From: Rubrivivax sp.
GTDB taxonomy: Bacteria; Pseudomonadota; Gammaproteobacteria; Burkholderiales; Burkholderiaceae_C
DNA length: 64,000 nt
Direction: 5' to 3'
Assembly: GCA_019635285.1 (NCBI GenBank)
Contig: JAHBZS010000018.1
Span: forward strand, 1 to 64,000
This document shows positions 27,153-35,583 of the stretch, piece after piece. Each line of letters begins with the position of its first letter. Position 1 is the first letter of the stretch. A program made the translations under genes and the position numbers. The notes beneath the pieces are model-generated. The model did no database searches, had not been told where the DNA came from, and saw only the letters and a list, made by a program, of their open reading frames with translations.

Positions 27153-28382
27153 CTATCCGTGCAGCAGATCGAACAAGGTGCGTGCCACCACCTTGGTGGC
27201 GCGGCGCAGGTCTTCCAGCACCAGATGTTCGTCGGCCCGCTTGGCGTTGCTTTCCAGCACCGTGCGTGGGCCGGCGCCGTAAATGGCCGCGGGGATGCCC
27301 TGCTCCACGTACAGGCGCACGTCGGTGTACAGCGGCGTGCCGCTGGTCGGGATCGGCTCGCCGAACACCGCTGCGCCATGCTTCTGCAGCGCATCCACCA
27401 GCGGCTTGTTGCCGGGCAGCGGCTGCATCGCGCGGGCCAGCAGCAGCCGCTTGATGTCCACCGTGATGCCCGGGAAGCCGGCGGCCGCGTCGGTGATCAC
27501 CTTGCGGATCGTGGCCTCGACTTCGGCCGGGTTCTCCTCGGGGATCATGCGCCGGTCCAGCTTCAGCACCACCTTGCCCGGCACCACGTTGGTGTTGGTG
27601 CCGCCTTCGATGCGCCCGACGTTCAGGTACGGGTGGTCGATGCCTTGCACCTTGGATTTGATCTGCTTGTACAGCTGGTTCTGCGCATACAGCGCGTTCA
27701 GGATCGTCACCGCGCCCTGCAGCGCGTCGACGCCGGTGTGCGGGATGGCGGCGTGGGCCATCTTGCCGTGCACCGTCACCTCCATCTGCAGACAGCCGTT
27801 GTGCGCGGTGACCACCTGGTAGCTGAAGCCGGCGGCCAGCAGCAAGTCCGGCTTCGTCAGCCCCTTCTTCAGCAGCCAGCCCGGGCCGAGTTCGCCACCG
27901 AATTCCTCGTCGTAGGTGAAGTGCAGCTCGACGCCGCCCTTCAGCTTGTCGCCCAGCGACTCCAGCGCCCGCAGCGCGAAGGTGTAGGTGGCGAAGTCGC
28001 TCTTGCTCACCGCCGCGGCGCGGGCGTAGAGCTTGCCGTCAACGATCTCGCCGCCGTAGGGGTCGTGCGTCCAGCCCTCGCCGGGCGGCACCACGTCGCC
28101 GTGGGCGTTGAGCGCGATCACCGGGCCGTCGCCGAAGCGGCGGCGCACGATCAGGTTGGTGATCGTCTCCAGGCCGTAGTCCTTGACCTCCTGCGCCGGC
28201 ACCGGATGCTTCTCGGCGCTGTAGCCAAAGTCTTGCAGCAGCGCGGCGGTGCGCTCGGCATGCGGCGCGTTGTTGCCGGGCGGCGTGTCGGTGGGCACGC
28301 GCACCAGCGCCTGCAGGAACTTCACTTCCTCGTCGAAATGGGCGTCGATCCAGGCGTCGAGGCGGTCGTAGGCGTTGCTCAT
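27153..28382 (-). CDS. M20-family metallo-hydrolase in the ureide operon
   Basis: 409-residue M20/M28 di-zinc hydrolase (ArgE/DapE type). Metal-binding motifs are visible: ALNAHGDVVPPGEGW (His/Asp), TYDEEFGGELG (Glu-Glu) and a C-terminal ADEHLVLEDL His. The dimerisation domain interrupts the catalytic domain at about 185-300. Its ATG overlaps the stop of the uraD-allC fusion (ATGA) and it ends the gntR-puuE-uraD/allC-M20 run. Plant ureidoglycolate amidohydrolase belongs to the same superfamily, so a role in ureidoglycolate breakdown is attractive but unproven; a peptidase or deacetylase remains possible. Confidence 0.85.
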   Translation of the reverse strand: MSNAYDRLDAWIDAHFDEEVKFLQALVRVPTDTPPGNNAPHAERTAALLQDFGYSAEKHPVPAQEVKDYGLETITNLIVRRRFGDGPVIALNAHGDVVPPGEGWTHDPYGGEIVDGKLYARAAAVSKSDFATYTFALRALESLGDKLKGGVELHFTYDEEFGGELGPGWLLKKGLTKPDLLLAAGFSYQVVTAHNGCLQMEVTVHGKMAHAAIPHTGVDALQGAVTILNALYAQNQLYKQIKSKVQGIDHPYLNVGRIEGGTNTNVVPGKVVLKLDRRMIPEENPAEVEATIRKVITDAAAGFPGITVDIKRLLLARAMQPLPGNKPLVDALQKHGAAVFGEPIPTSGTPLYTDVRLYVEQGIPAAIYGAGPRTVLESNAKRADEHLVLEDLRRATKVVARTLFDLLHG

Positions 28383-30157
28383 GATTGTTCGGTGGCCAGT
28401 TGTTCGAGCAGGTGCTGGAAAGCGCGCACGCACAGCTCGGTGTCGTCGTTGGTGATGCTTTCCAGCGGGTTGTGGCTGATGCCGGCATTCAGCCCGCGCT
28501 GGAACAGCATGGCCTGCGGCATCACCTCGTGCAGCTTCATCGCGTCGTGGCCGGCGCCGCTGGGCATGCGGAACAGCGGCAGCCCCAGCGAGGCCACCGC
28601 GCGCTCCCAGCGCTGCTGCCATGCCGGTGCGCTGGGCGCGGCGGCGGCGCGGATCGTCTCCTCCAGCTTGAAGTGCAGGCCGCGGCGCTCGCAGATGCGC
28701 GCCAGCTCGGCGCGCACGTCGCCGATGCAGCCGTCGCGCACCTGGTTGGTGGTGGCGCGCACGTCCAGGCTGAACTTGCAGCGGCCCGGCACGACGTTGA
28801 TCGAGCCGTTGGGCACCTCCAGCATGCCCATCGTCGCCACCAGGTCGGGCTCGCTGGCGCCGCGCTTTTCCAGGTACAGCGCCAGTTCGGCGGCGCCCGC
28901 GGCGGCGTCGCGGCGGCGGTCCATCGGCGTGGTGCCGGCATGGCTGGCCATGCCGATGATCTCGCCGACGAAGCGCGCGTTGCCGTTGATCGAGGTGACG
29001 ATGCCCAGCGGCAGGTCCATCTCGTTGAGCACCGGCCCCTGCTCGATGTGCACTTCGACGAAGCCCTGGTACTTGCTCGGGTCGCGCCGCAGCTTGGGAA
29101 TGTCGTCGACGCACAGGCCGGCGTGCTGCATCGCCTCGCGCATGGTGATGCCGTCGGCGTCCTTCTGGTCCAGCCAGGCGGGGTCGAAGTGCCCGGCCAG
29201 CGCGCCCGAGCCCAGGAACACTGCCTTGTAGCGCTGGCCTTCCTCTTCGGCGAAGCCCACCACCTCGAAGTCGAAGGGCAGGCGCTTGCCGGCGCGGTGC
29301 AGTTCGCGCACGCAGGCCATCGGCACGAAGATGCCCAGCCGCCCGTCGTACTTGCCGCCGTTGCGCACCGTGTCGTAGTGGCTGCCGGTGAGCAGGCGCT
29401 TGGCGTTGCGGTCCGTGCCGTGGTAGACGCCGACCACGTTGCCCACGGCGTCGATGTCCACCTCGTCGAAGCCGCAGTCGGCGCGCATCCAGTGCGCCAG
29501 CCGCTGCGCGCAGGCGCGGTGCGCGTCGGTGAGATAGGTGACGGTGAGTTCGCCGCGCTCGGCATAGCCGGGGTCGCTGTGCACGGCCAGCTTCTCGGCC
29601 CAGTCCCACACCAGGTTGCCCAGCTCGGGCTGGAAGCCGAACTTGTCGTCCAGCCGGATCTCGGCGATGCGGTGGATGTTGCGCAGGCACTCGGCGCGCT
29701 CGTAGTCGGGGTGGTTGTCCAGCCGGCGCTCGAAGGTGGCGATGATCTCGGCCTTGTTCAGGCCGGTGCCCCGCGGCCCGCGCACGGCCAGGATGAAGGG
29801 AAAGCCGAACTTGGCGTTGTAGTCGGCGTTGAGCTTCTGGATCTTCGCGAATTCCTCGGGCGTGCAGTCGGTGAGGCCGGCCTTGCCCTGTTCATTGGTC
29901 GACTCCGCCGTCAGCGTCTTGCTGACCATCGCCTTGCCGGCCAGCTCGGGGTGGGCGCGGATCAGCTTCAGCTGGGCCTCGGTCCCCGCCTCGCGCAGGG
30001 CCTCGACCATCGCGAGCTTCAGCGCGGCCAGGCTGGCGAAGGGCCTCTTGGCCCAGGCCGCCTCGGCGATCCACGGCGAGTGTTCGTAGGTGCCGTCGAG
30101 CAGGGCGGTGAATTCGGCCTGCGACGCGGCGTTCAGTTGCTCCAGCGTCAATGTCAT
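28379..30157 (-). CDS. Fusion of OHCU decarboxylase and allantoate amidohydrolase
   Basis: 592-residue bifunctional enzyme. Residues about 1-170 are OHCU decarboxylase (UraD), making S-allantoin from 2-oxo-4-hydroxy-4-carboxy-5-ureidoimidazoline, with His69 in IRAHPELAGKA as probable catalytic residue and STNEQGKAGL behind it. Residues about 180-592 are an M20-type allantoate amidohydrolase (AllC/HyuC group) with GSHYDTVRNGGKYDGRLG, VGFAEEEGQRY, HIEQGPVL and SGAGHDAM metal/substrate motifs. The ATG at 30157 has GGAG seven bases before it and follows the puuE stop after one base. The fusion joins two non-consecutive steps, with allantoinase (PuuE) encoded just upstream. Confidence 0.93.
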   Translation of the reverse strand: MTLTLEQLNAASQAEFTALLDGTYEHSPWIAEAAWAKRPFASLAALKLAMVEALREAGTEAQLKLIRAHPELAGKAMVSKTLTAESTNEQGKAGLTDCTPEEFAKIQKLNADYNAKFGFPFILAVRGPRGTGLNKAEIIATFERRLDNHPDYERAECLRNIHRIAEIRLDDKFGFQPELGNLVWDWAEKLAVHSDPGYAERGELTVTYLTDAHRACAQRLAHWMRADCGFDEVDIDAVGNVVGVYHGTDRNAKRLLTGSHYDTVRNGGKYDGRLGIFVPMACVRELHRAGKRLPFDFEVVGFAEEEGQRYKAVFLGSGALAGHFDPAWLDQKDADGITMREAMQHAGLCVDDIPKLRRDPSKYQGFVEVHIEQGPVLNEMDLPLGIVTSINGNARFVGEIIGMASHAGTTPMDRRRDAAAGAAELALYLEKRGASEPDLVATMGMLEVPNGSINVVPGRCKFSLDVRATTNQVRDGCIGDVRAELARICERRGLHFKLEETIRAAAAPSAPAWQQRWERAVASLGLPLFRMPSGAGHDAMKLHEVMPQAMLFQRGLNAGISHNPLESITNDDTELCVRAFQHLLEQLATEQS

Positions 30158-30158
30158 T

Positions 30159-31127
30159 TCATCTCCAGACGAAGGCGGTGCGCGCATCGAAGGGATGCGT
30201 CGCCCGCCAGTGGCGCGCGATGTCGATGCGCTTGCAGATCCACACGCGGTCGTGGCGCTGCACGTGGTCGAGGAAGCGCTGCAGCGCGCCGATGCGGCCG
30301 GGACGGCCGAGCAGCCGGCAATGCATGCCGACGCTCATCATCGACGGGCCGCCCTGGCCGTCGGCCGGGTCGCGCGCGCCTTCGGCATAGTGCGCGTCGA
30401 AGGCGTCGCGCAGGTACTCGAAGAACTCGCCGCCATGGCTGTAGCCCTGCGGCAGCGCGAAGCGCATGTCGTTGCAGTCGAGCGTGTACGGCACCACCAA
30501 CTGCGGTGCGAGCTGGCCGTCGCTCTTTTTCACCTGCAGCCAGAACGGCAAATCGTCGCCGTAGTAGTCGCTGTCGTAGTCGAAGCCGCCATAGTCGGCG
30601 ACCAGCCGTCGCGTGTTCGGGCTGTCGCGGCCGGTGTACCAGCCCAGCGGCCTTGTGCCGGTGAGCTTCTCGATGGCCTGCATGCCGAGCGCCATGTGCT
30701 CGCGCTCGGTGGCTTCGTCCAGGTTCTGGTAGTGGATCCAGCGCCAGCCATGGCAGGCGATCTCGTGGCCCAGTTCGACGAAGGCCGCGGTCACGTCGGG
30801 GCAGCGCTGCAACGCCATGCCGATACCGAACACCGTCAGCGGCAGGCCGCGCCGTTCGAACTCGCGCAGGAGCCGCCAGACGCCGACGCGCGAGCCGTAC
30901 TCGTAGATGCCCTCCATGCTCAGGTGGCGGGCGGCGTAGGCGGCCGGATTGAACATCTCGGACAGGAATTGCTCGCTGCCGGCATCGCCATGCAGCACCG
31001 AGTTCTCGCCGCCTTCCTCGTAGTTCAGCACGAACTGCAGGGCCACGCGGGCGTCGTTCGGCCAGTGCGGGTGCGGCGGGCGGCGGCCGTAGCCGGCCAG
31101 GTCGCGCGGGTAGGAATCGTTGGTCAT
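30159..31127 (-). CDS. puuE: Allantoinase PuuE (polysaccharide-deacetylase fold)
   Basis: 322-residue NodB-like protein matching the metal-independent allantoinase PuuE: YPRDLAGYGRRPPHPHWPND at the start, then FVLNYEEGGENSVLHGDAGS, GHEIACHGWRWIHYQ and GWYTGRDSPNTRRLV. It hydrolyses allantoin to allantoate in the cytoplasm. It lies 4 bases after gntR and one base before the next start, so the minus-strand genes form one operon. Confidence 0.95.
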   Translation of the reverse strand: MTNDSYPRDLAGYGRRPPHPHWPNDARVALQFVLNYEEGGENSVLHGDAGSEQFLSEMFNPAAYAARHLSMEGIYEYGSRVGVWRLLREFERRGLPLTVFGIGMALQRCPDVTAAFVELGHEIACHGWRWIHYQNLDEATEREHMALGMQAIEKLTGTRPLGWYTGRDSPNTRRLVADYGGFDYDSDYYGDDLPFWLQVKKSDGQLAPQLVVPYTLDCNDMRFALPQGYSHGGEFFEYLRDAFDAHYAEGARDPADGQGGPSMMSVGMHCRLLGRPGRIGALQRFLDHVQRHDRVWICKRIDIARHWRATHPFDARTAFVWR

Positions 31128-31131
31128 GGGG

Positions 31132-31872
31132 TCAGGCCGGTTGCAGCACGTCGGCCAGGTCGGCCACGCGCGGGTTCAGGCGCAGGTTGCGTTCCACATT
31201 GCCCAGGTGCGCCTCCAGCAGGCGCACCGCGGCGCGCGCATCGCGGCGTTCCAGCGCGTCGACGATGGCCACGTGTTCTTCCTGCGAATGCTCGGCCGAA
31301 TGCGAGGACTGGTACATCAGCGCGATCAGCGAGCTGCGCGTCAGCAGGTCTTCCAGCAACTCGGCCAGCACCTGGTTGCCGAGCATGCGCGCCAGCACCA
31401 CGTGGAAGTCGGCCAGCAGCCGCGTGCGGCCCGAGACGTCGGTGCGCGCCACCGACGCGGCCTCGGCCTTCAGGTGCTGGCGCAGCTCGGCCACCTGCGC
31501 GTCGCTGATCGTGGCGCACAGCTGGCGCAGCATCGCCGCCTCGAGCATGGTGCGCACCTCGAACACCTGGCGCGCCTCCTGCACGCTGGGCTGGGCGACG
31601 AAGGCGCCGCGCGCCGGCTCCAGGGTCACCAGCCGGTCGCGGCTGAGCTGGTTCAGCGCCTGCCGCACCAGCGTGCGCGACACGCCGAAGATGTCGGCGA
31701 TCTGCTGCTCGGCCAGCTTGGTGCCGGGCATCAGCCGGCGCTCGATGATGGCGGTGGTGACCGAGTCGACGATGCGCTGCGTGGGGCCGGCCGCGCTGGC
31801 CTCGGCAGCGACGGCCAGCGCCGCGCCGCGGGCTTTGCGTCGGCTGGCCGGGGCGGGGGCGGCGCGGGTCAT
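31132..31872 (-). CDS. GntR-family (FadR/FCD type) regulator of purine catabolism
   Basis: 246-residue regulator. An N-terminal winged helix (PGTKLAEQQIADIFGVSRTL, VRQALNQLSRDRLVTLEPARGAFVA) is joined to an all-helical FCD ligand domain (FEVRTMLEAAMLRQL to the C-terminus, with metal-type His in HSAEHSQEEH). The first gene of the minus-strand ureide operon, it faces uraH across a perfect palindrome AGTGTATACACT; the same palindrome precedes puuD. It most likely autoregulates and represses or activates the purine genes with a purine-derived effector. Confidence 0.92.
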   Translation of the reverse strand: MTRAAPAPASRRKARGAALAVAAEASAAGPTQRIVDSVTTAIIERRLMPGTKLAEQQIADIFGVSRTLVRQALNQLSRDRLVTLEPARGAFVAQPSVQEARQVFEVRTMLEAAMLRQLCATISDAQVAELRQHLKAEAASVARTDVSGRTRLLADFHVVLARMLGNQVLAELLEDLLTRSSLIALMYQSSHSAEHSQEEHVAIVDALERRDARAAVRLLEAHLGNVERNLRLNPRVADLADVLQPA

Positions 31873-31912
31873 GTCGCTATCGGGCGTGGTTGGGGCTTGC
31901 TTTGTATCCCGG

Positions 31913-31924
31913 AGTGTATACACT
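31913..31924. promoter_or_regulatory. GntR operator between gntR and uraH
   Basis: Perfect 12-bp palindrome AGTGTATACACT, 41 bases upstream of the gntR start and 63 bases upstream of uraH. Identical to the site before puuD (34211-34222). The composition stands out from the GC-rich background. Regulator assignment is inferred from position and from the half-site style of GntR proteins. Confidence 0.72.
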
Positions 31925-31987
31925 TTGCCTCCCGACGCAAGCGAATTTCCGCGCACCCCGAAGCCGCGAAGCCACGAAGGACACCCG

Positions 31988-32341
31988 ATGGGACGACTGA
32001 CCACCCACGTGCTCGACACGATGAACGGCTGCCCCGCCGCCGGCATGGCCGTGAGCCTGTACCGCCTGGAGGGCGGGGCGCCCGCGCTGCTGAAGCAGCT
32101 GACGCTCAACCACGACGGCCGCGCCGACCAGCCGCTGCTGGCCGATGCCGGGTTGTTGCCGGGCCGCTACCGCCTGGCGTTCAGCGTGCTGCCCTACTTC
32201 CGCGGGCGGGGCGTGGCGCTGCCCGAGCCGGCCTTCCTGGACGAGGTGCCGCTGGACTTCGGCATCGCCGACGCCTCGCTGCACTATCACGTGCCGCTGC
32301 TGGTGTCGCCGTGGAGCTATGCCACCTACCGCGGCAGCTGA
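31988..32341 (+). CDS. uraH: 5-Hydroxyisourate hydrolase (transthyretin-like)
   Basis: 117-residue transthyretin-related HIU hydrolase, converting 5-hydroxyisourate (product of urate oxidase) to OHCU. It starts MGRLTTHVLDTMNGCPAAGM, the family N-terminal motif with its catalytic His, carries the conserved Arg-containing PGRYRLAFSV and ends in the signature tetrapeptide YRGS. It begins a plus-strand unit uraH-bug-xdhC. Confidence 0.96.
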   Translation: MGRLTTHVLDTMNGCPAAGMAVSLYRLEGGAPALLKQLTLNHDGRADQPLLADAGLLPGRYRLAFSVLPYFRGRGVALPEPAFLDEVPLDFGIADASLHYHVPLLVSPWSYATYRGS

Positions 32342-32397
32342 GGCGCACTGGCACGGCCATTGCGTCGGCCCGTGAACCCCATCCGAGGAGAGTCGCC

Positions 32398-33366
32398 ATG
32401 GCCAAGAAGTCCCCGCGCCGCCGTGCGCTGATCGCTGTCAGCCTGCTCACCCTGGCCCTGGGCCAGGCGCAGGCCGCCTACCCCGACAAGCCGATCCGCA
32501 TCGTCGTCACCTTCGCCGCCGGCGGCGCCAGCGACATCGTCGCGCGCGTCATCTCCGAGCCGCTGGGCAAGGCGCTGGGCACCACGGTGATCGTCGACAA
32601 CAAGCCCGGCGCCGGCGGCACCCTGGGCGGGCTGGACGTGGTGCGCGCGCCGGCCGACGGCTACACGCTGATGCTGTCGAACAGCACGCCGCTGTCGATC
32701 GGCCCCTTCACCGTGCCGAAGCAGCCCTACGACCCGGTCAAGCAGTTCACCCACGTGGCGCTGCTGGGCGTGGCGCCGGTGCTGATCATGGCCAACCCGA
32801 AGACCGGGCCGGCGACGCTGAAGGACTTGCCCAAGGCCGCGGCGGCCGAGCCGGGCTACAGCTTCGGCAGCGGCGGGCCGGGCTCGATCGGCCACATCGT
32901 CGGCGAGATGACCAAGGGCGCGATGAAGGTGCAGATGACGCACATTCCGTACAAGGGCGGTGCGCCGATGGCCACCGACCTGATCGCCGGCACGATTCCC
33001 GTGGGCATCGACGTCATCACCGCCTTCGTGCCGATGATGAAGAGCGGGCAGATCAAGGGCCTGGCGGTGACCTCGAGGGCGCGCTCGCCGCTGGCGCCGG
33101 AGGTGCCGACGGTGGTCGAACTGGGCCTGCCGATGCTGGTGGCAGAGAACTACTTCGGCGTTTCCGGCCCGGCCGGCCTGCCGAAAGAGGTGACCGACAA
33201 GCTGCATGCGGCGCTGGACAAGATCGTCGCCGACCCGGCCATCGTCAAGCGCTTCGAAGAGTTGGGCATCGTGCCGGCCAAGGCCAGCTCGGCCGAATTT
33301 GCCGACGTGGTGGCGCAGCAGGCCACCGCCTGGGCGCCTTTCATCAAAGCCGCTGACCTGAAGTGA
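32398..33366 (+). CDS. Bug/TctC-family periplasmic binding protein
   Basis: 322-residue tripartite-tricarboxylate-transporter receptor (Bug family). Signal peptide (about 1-26), then YPDKPIRIVVTFAAGGASD, VDNKPGAGGTLGG and IPYKGGAPMATDLIAG, all diagnostic. No tctA/tctB permease genes are nearby, the usual situation for Burkholderiales Bug proteins. Its position between uraH and xdhC suggests it may bind a purine derivative or ureide. A ribosome-binding site GAGGAG lies 7 bases upstream of the ATG. Confidence 0.92.
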   Translation: MAKKSPRRRALIAVSLLTLALGQAQAAYPDKPIRIVVTFAAGGASDIVARVISEPLGKALGTTVIVDNKPGAGGTLGGLDVVRAPADGYTLMLSNSTPLSIGPFTVPKQPYDPVKQFTHVALLGVAPVLIMANPKTGPATLKDLPKAAAAEPGYSFGSGGPGSIGHIVGEMTKGAMKVQMTHIPYKGGAPMATDLIAGTIPVGIDVITAFVPMMKSGQIKGLAVTSRARSPLAPEVPTVVELGLPMLVAENYFGVSGPAGLPKEVTDKLHAALDKIVADPAIVKRFEELGIVPAKASSAEFADVVAQQATAWAPFIKAADLK

Positions 33367-34187
33367 ACCTGGGCGGCCACGCCGACGAACTGCTGCGGCG
33401 CCTGGCCGCGGCCGACGCGGTGCTGGTGCGCGTGGGCCGCACGCAGGGCTCGGCGCCGCGCGAGGCTGGCACCTGGATGGCGGTGTTCGCCGACGCGCTG
33501 GTCGGCACCATCGGCGGCGGCCGGCTGGAGCACGACGCGGTGGCCGACGCGCGCGCGCTGCTCGCCGGCCAGCCGGTGGAGGCGGAGCGCCGCATCGCGC
33601 TCGGCCCGTCGCTGGGCCAGTGCTGCGGCGGCGTGGTCTGGCTGCGCTACGAGCGGCTGCAGGCCGGTGACCACGCACGGCTGCGCGCGCAGCTGTCCGA
33701 GGCGGCGCAGGGCCACATGCCGGTGGCGCTGTTCGGCGGCGGCCATGTCGGCGCGGCGATCGCGCGGCTGTTGGGCACGCTGCCGGTGCGCACGCACTGG
33801 ATCGACAGCCGCGACGAGATCTTCCCGCAGGACCTGCCGCTGAACCTGCGCAGCGAGCATTCCGAGCCGGTGCAGGGCGCGGTGCCCACGCTGGAGCCGG
33901 GCTCGCACGTGCTGATCATGAGCTTCAGCCACGCCGAGGACCTGGACATCGTCGCCGCCTGCCTGAAGCGTCGGCGCGAGCGTGCCGACCTGCCCTTCAT
34001 CGGCCTGATCGGCAGCCAGACCAAATGGGCCACCTTCAGGCACCGGCTCGAGGCGCGCGGCTTCCGCGCCGACGAACTGGCGGCCGTCACCTGCCCGATC
34101 GGCGTGCCCGGCGTGGTCGGCAAGGAGCCCGAGGTCATCGCCGTGGCGGTGGCGGCGCAGCTGCTGCAGCAGCGCGTCCAGGGTTAA
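33363..34187 (+). CDS. xdhC: Xanthine dehydrogenase accessory protein XdhC
   Basis: 274-residue XdhC, which binds molybdenum cofactor, sulfurates it with a cysteine desulfurase and inserts it into xanthine dehydrogenase. The N-terminal XdhC/CoxI domain (RTQGSAPREAGTWMAV, TIGGGRLEH, LGQCCGGVV) and the C-terminal Rossmann domain (LFGGGHVGAA, FIGLIGSQTKWATF) are complete. The GTG start overlaps the preceding stop (GTGA). The structural genes xdhA/xdhB are not in the window. Confidence 0.94.
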   Translation: MNLGGHADELLRRLAAADAVLVRVGRTQGSAPREAGTWMAVFADALVGTIGGGRLEHDAVADARALLAGQPVEAERRIALGPSLGQCCGGVVWLRYERLQAGDHARLRAQLSEAAQGHMPVALFGGGHVGAAIARLLGTLPVRTHWIDSRDEIFPQDLPLNLRSEHSEPVQGAVPTLEPGSHVLIMSFSHAEDLDIVAACLKRRRERADLPFIGLIGSQTKWATFRHRLEARGFRADELAAVTCPIGVPGVVGKEPEVIAVAVAAQLLQQRVQG

Positions 34188-34209
34188 CCCGTGTACGAAT
34201 GGAGAAATG

Positions 34210-34234
34210 AAGTGTATACACTTTCGTGTACACG
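34210..34234. promoter_or_regulatory. Double GntR operator upstream of puuD
   Basis: AAGTGTATACACTT (34210-34223, perfect 14-bp palindrome) contains the same AGTGTATACACT as between gntR and uraH, and is followed at 34225-34234 by a second perfect palindrome CGTGTACACG, centres 13 bases apart. A GTGTAC at 34191-34196 may be a third, weaker half-site. The group lies about 95-120 bases before the puuD ATG. Confidence 0.7.
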
Positions 34235-34328
34235 TCGCAGCGGCGCAGGCCCGTCCCCCACGGCCTTGTGCGCGACCCGAGCATCGCGGCTCAGAGCGCG
34301 CGCAGTGGTGAGCCCGCAGGAGTGATCG

Positions 34329-35552
34329 ATGGAAGCGTATCTGCTCGACTGGGCCAATCTCTTGCTGCGCTGGGCGCACGTCATCACCGCCATCGCCTGG
34401 ATCGGCTCGTCCTTCTACTTCGTGCTGCTCGACAACAGTCTGAGCAAGCCGCAGGAGCAGGACCTGAAGGACAAGGGCGTCGACGGCGAGATGTGGGCCG
34501 TGCACGGCGGCGGCTTCTACCATTCCAACAAGTACATGGTGGCGCCGCGCTGGAAGCCGCTGCCCGAGAACCTGCACTGGAGCTTCTGGGAGAGCTACAG
34601 CACCTGGCTGACCGGCTTCGCGCTGTTCACCGTGCTGTACCTGTTCAATGCCGGCAGCTTCCTGGTCGACAAGAGCGTGTACGACTGGTCGCCGGCGATG
34701 GCCATCGCCGCCTCGCTGGGCTTCCTGGTGGCGTTCTGGGTGATCTACGACGTCATCTGCCGCGCCTTCGGCCAGAGGAAGAACGGCGACCTGATCGTCG
34801 GCGTCCTGGTCTTCGCGTTCGTCGTCCTGGCCGCATGGCTGGCCTGCCAGCTGTTCGCCGGCCGGGCCGCGTTCCTGCTGGTGGGCGCGATGCTGGCCAC
34901 GACGATGAGCGCCAACGTGTTCTTCTGGATCATTCCCGGCCAGCGCACCGTCATCGCCGACCTGCGTGCCGGCCGCAACCCCGACCCGGTGCACGGCCAG
35001 CGCGGCAAGCAGCGCAGCGTGCACAACACCTACTTCACCTTGCCGGTGATCGTGGCCATGCTGTCCAACCACTACGGCTGGCTGTACCACGGGCCGCACA
35101 ACTGGCTGGTGCTGGTGCTGCTGATGCTGGCCGGCGCGCTGATCCGCCACAGCTTCGTCGCACGCCACAAGGCGCATGTGCTGGGCAAGCGCGCCCCCTG
35201 GGAACACGCGGTCATCGGCACCGCGGTGCTGGTGGCGATGGCGGCGTGGCTGGCGCCCAAGCCGCCCACGGCCGCCGAACTGGCCGCCGCCAAGGCGGCC
35301 GCGGCCAAGCCCGCCGGTTATGCCGAGGTGCGCGCCATCGTCGACCAGCGCTGCGTGCTGTGCCACAACGCGCAGGTGCAGCAGAAGAACGTGGCGCTGG
35401 ACACGAAGGAACTGCTGAAGCAGCACGCGCAGCAGGTCTACCAGCAGGCCAGCGTGCTCAAGCTGATGCCGCTGAACAACGCCACGCAGATCACCGATGC
35501 CGAGCGCGACGTGATCAAGCGCTGGTACGAAGCCGGTGCCAGCATCCAGTGA
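34329..35552 (+). CDS. puuD: Membrane-bound urate oxidase PuuD with cytochrome c domain
   Basis: 407-residue PuuD-type urate oxidase, an integral membrane enzyme unrelated to cofactor-free uricase. About eight hydrophobic segments are visible between residues 8 and 305 (LLLRWAHVITAIAWIGSSFY, HHYGWLY region). A C-terminal cytochrome c domain carries CVLCH at 342-346 and a likely Met ligand in LKLMPLNNAT. Electrons from urate would thus enter the respiratory chain instead of forming H2O2. Product: 5-hydroxyisourate, substrate of UraH. First gene of puuD-permease-deaminase. Confidence 0.95.
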   Translation: MEAYLLDWANLLLRWAHVITAIAWIGSSFYFVLLDNSLSKPQEQDLKDKGVDGEMWAVHGGGFYHSNKYMVAPRWKPLPENLHWSFWESYSTWLTGFALFTVLYLFNAGSFLVDKSVYDWSPAMAIAASLGFLVAFWVIYDVICRAFGQRKNGDLIVGVLVFAFVVLAAWLACQLFAGRAAFLLVGAMLATTMSANVFFWIIPGQRTVIADLRAGRNPDPVHGQRGKQRSVHNTYFTLPVIVAMLSNHYGWLYHGPHNWLVLVLLMLAGALIRHSFVARHKAHVLGKRAPWEHAVIGTAVLVAMAAWLAPKPPTAAELAAAKAAAAKPAGYAEVRAIVDQRCVLCHNAQVQQKNVALDTKELLKQHAQQVYQQASVLKLMPLNNATQITDAERDVIKRWYEAGASIQ

Positions 35553-35583
35553 ACGCCCGACAGAACCCACGAGGAGCCGACGC

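Noticed and set aside
34181-34190. GGGTTAACCC palindrome as an operator
   Set aside because: It coincides with the stop codon of xdhC and has no second copy at the other purine promoter.
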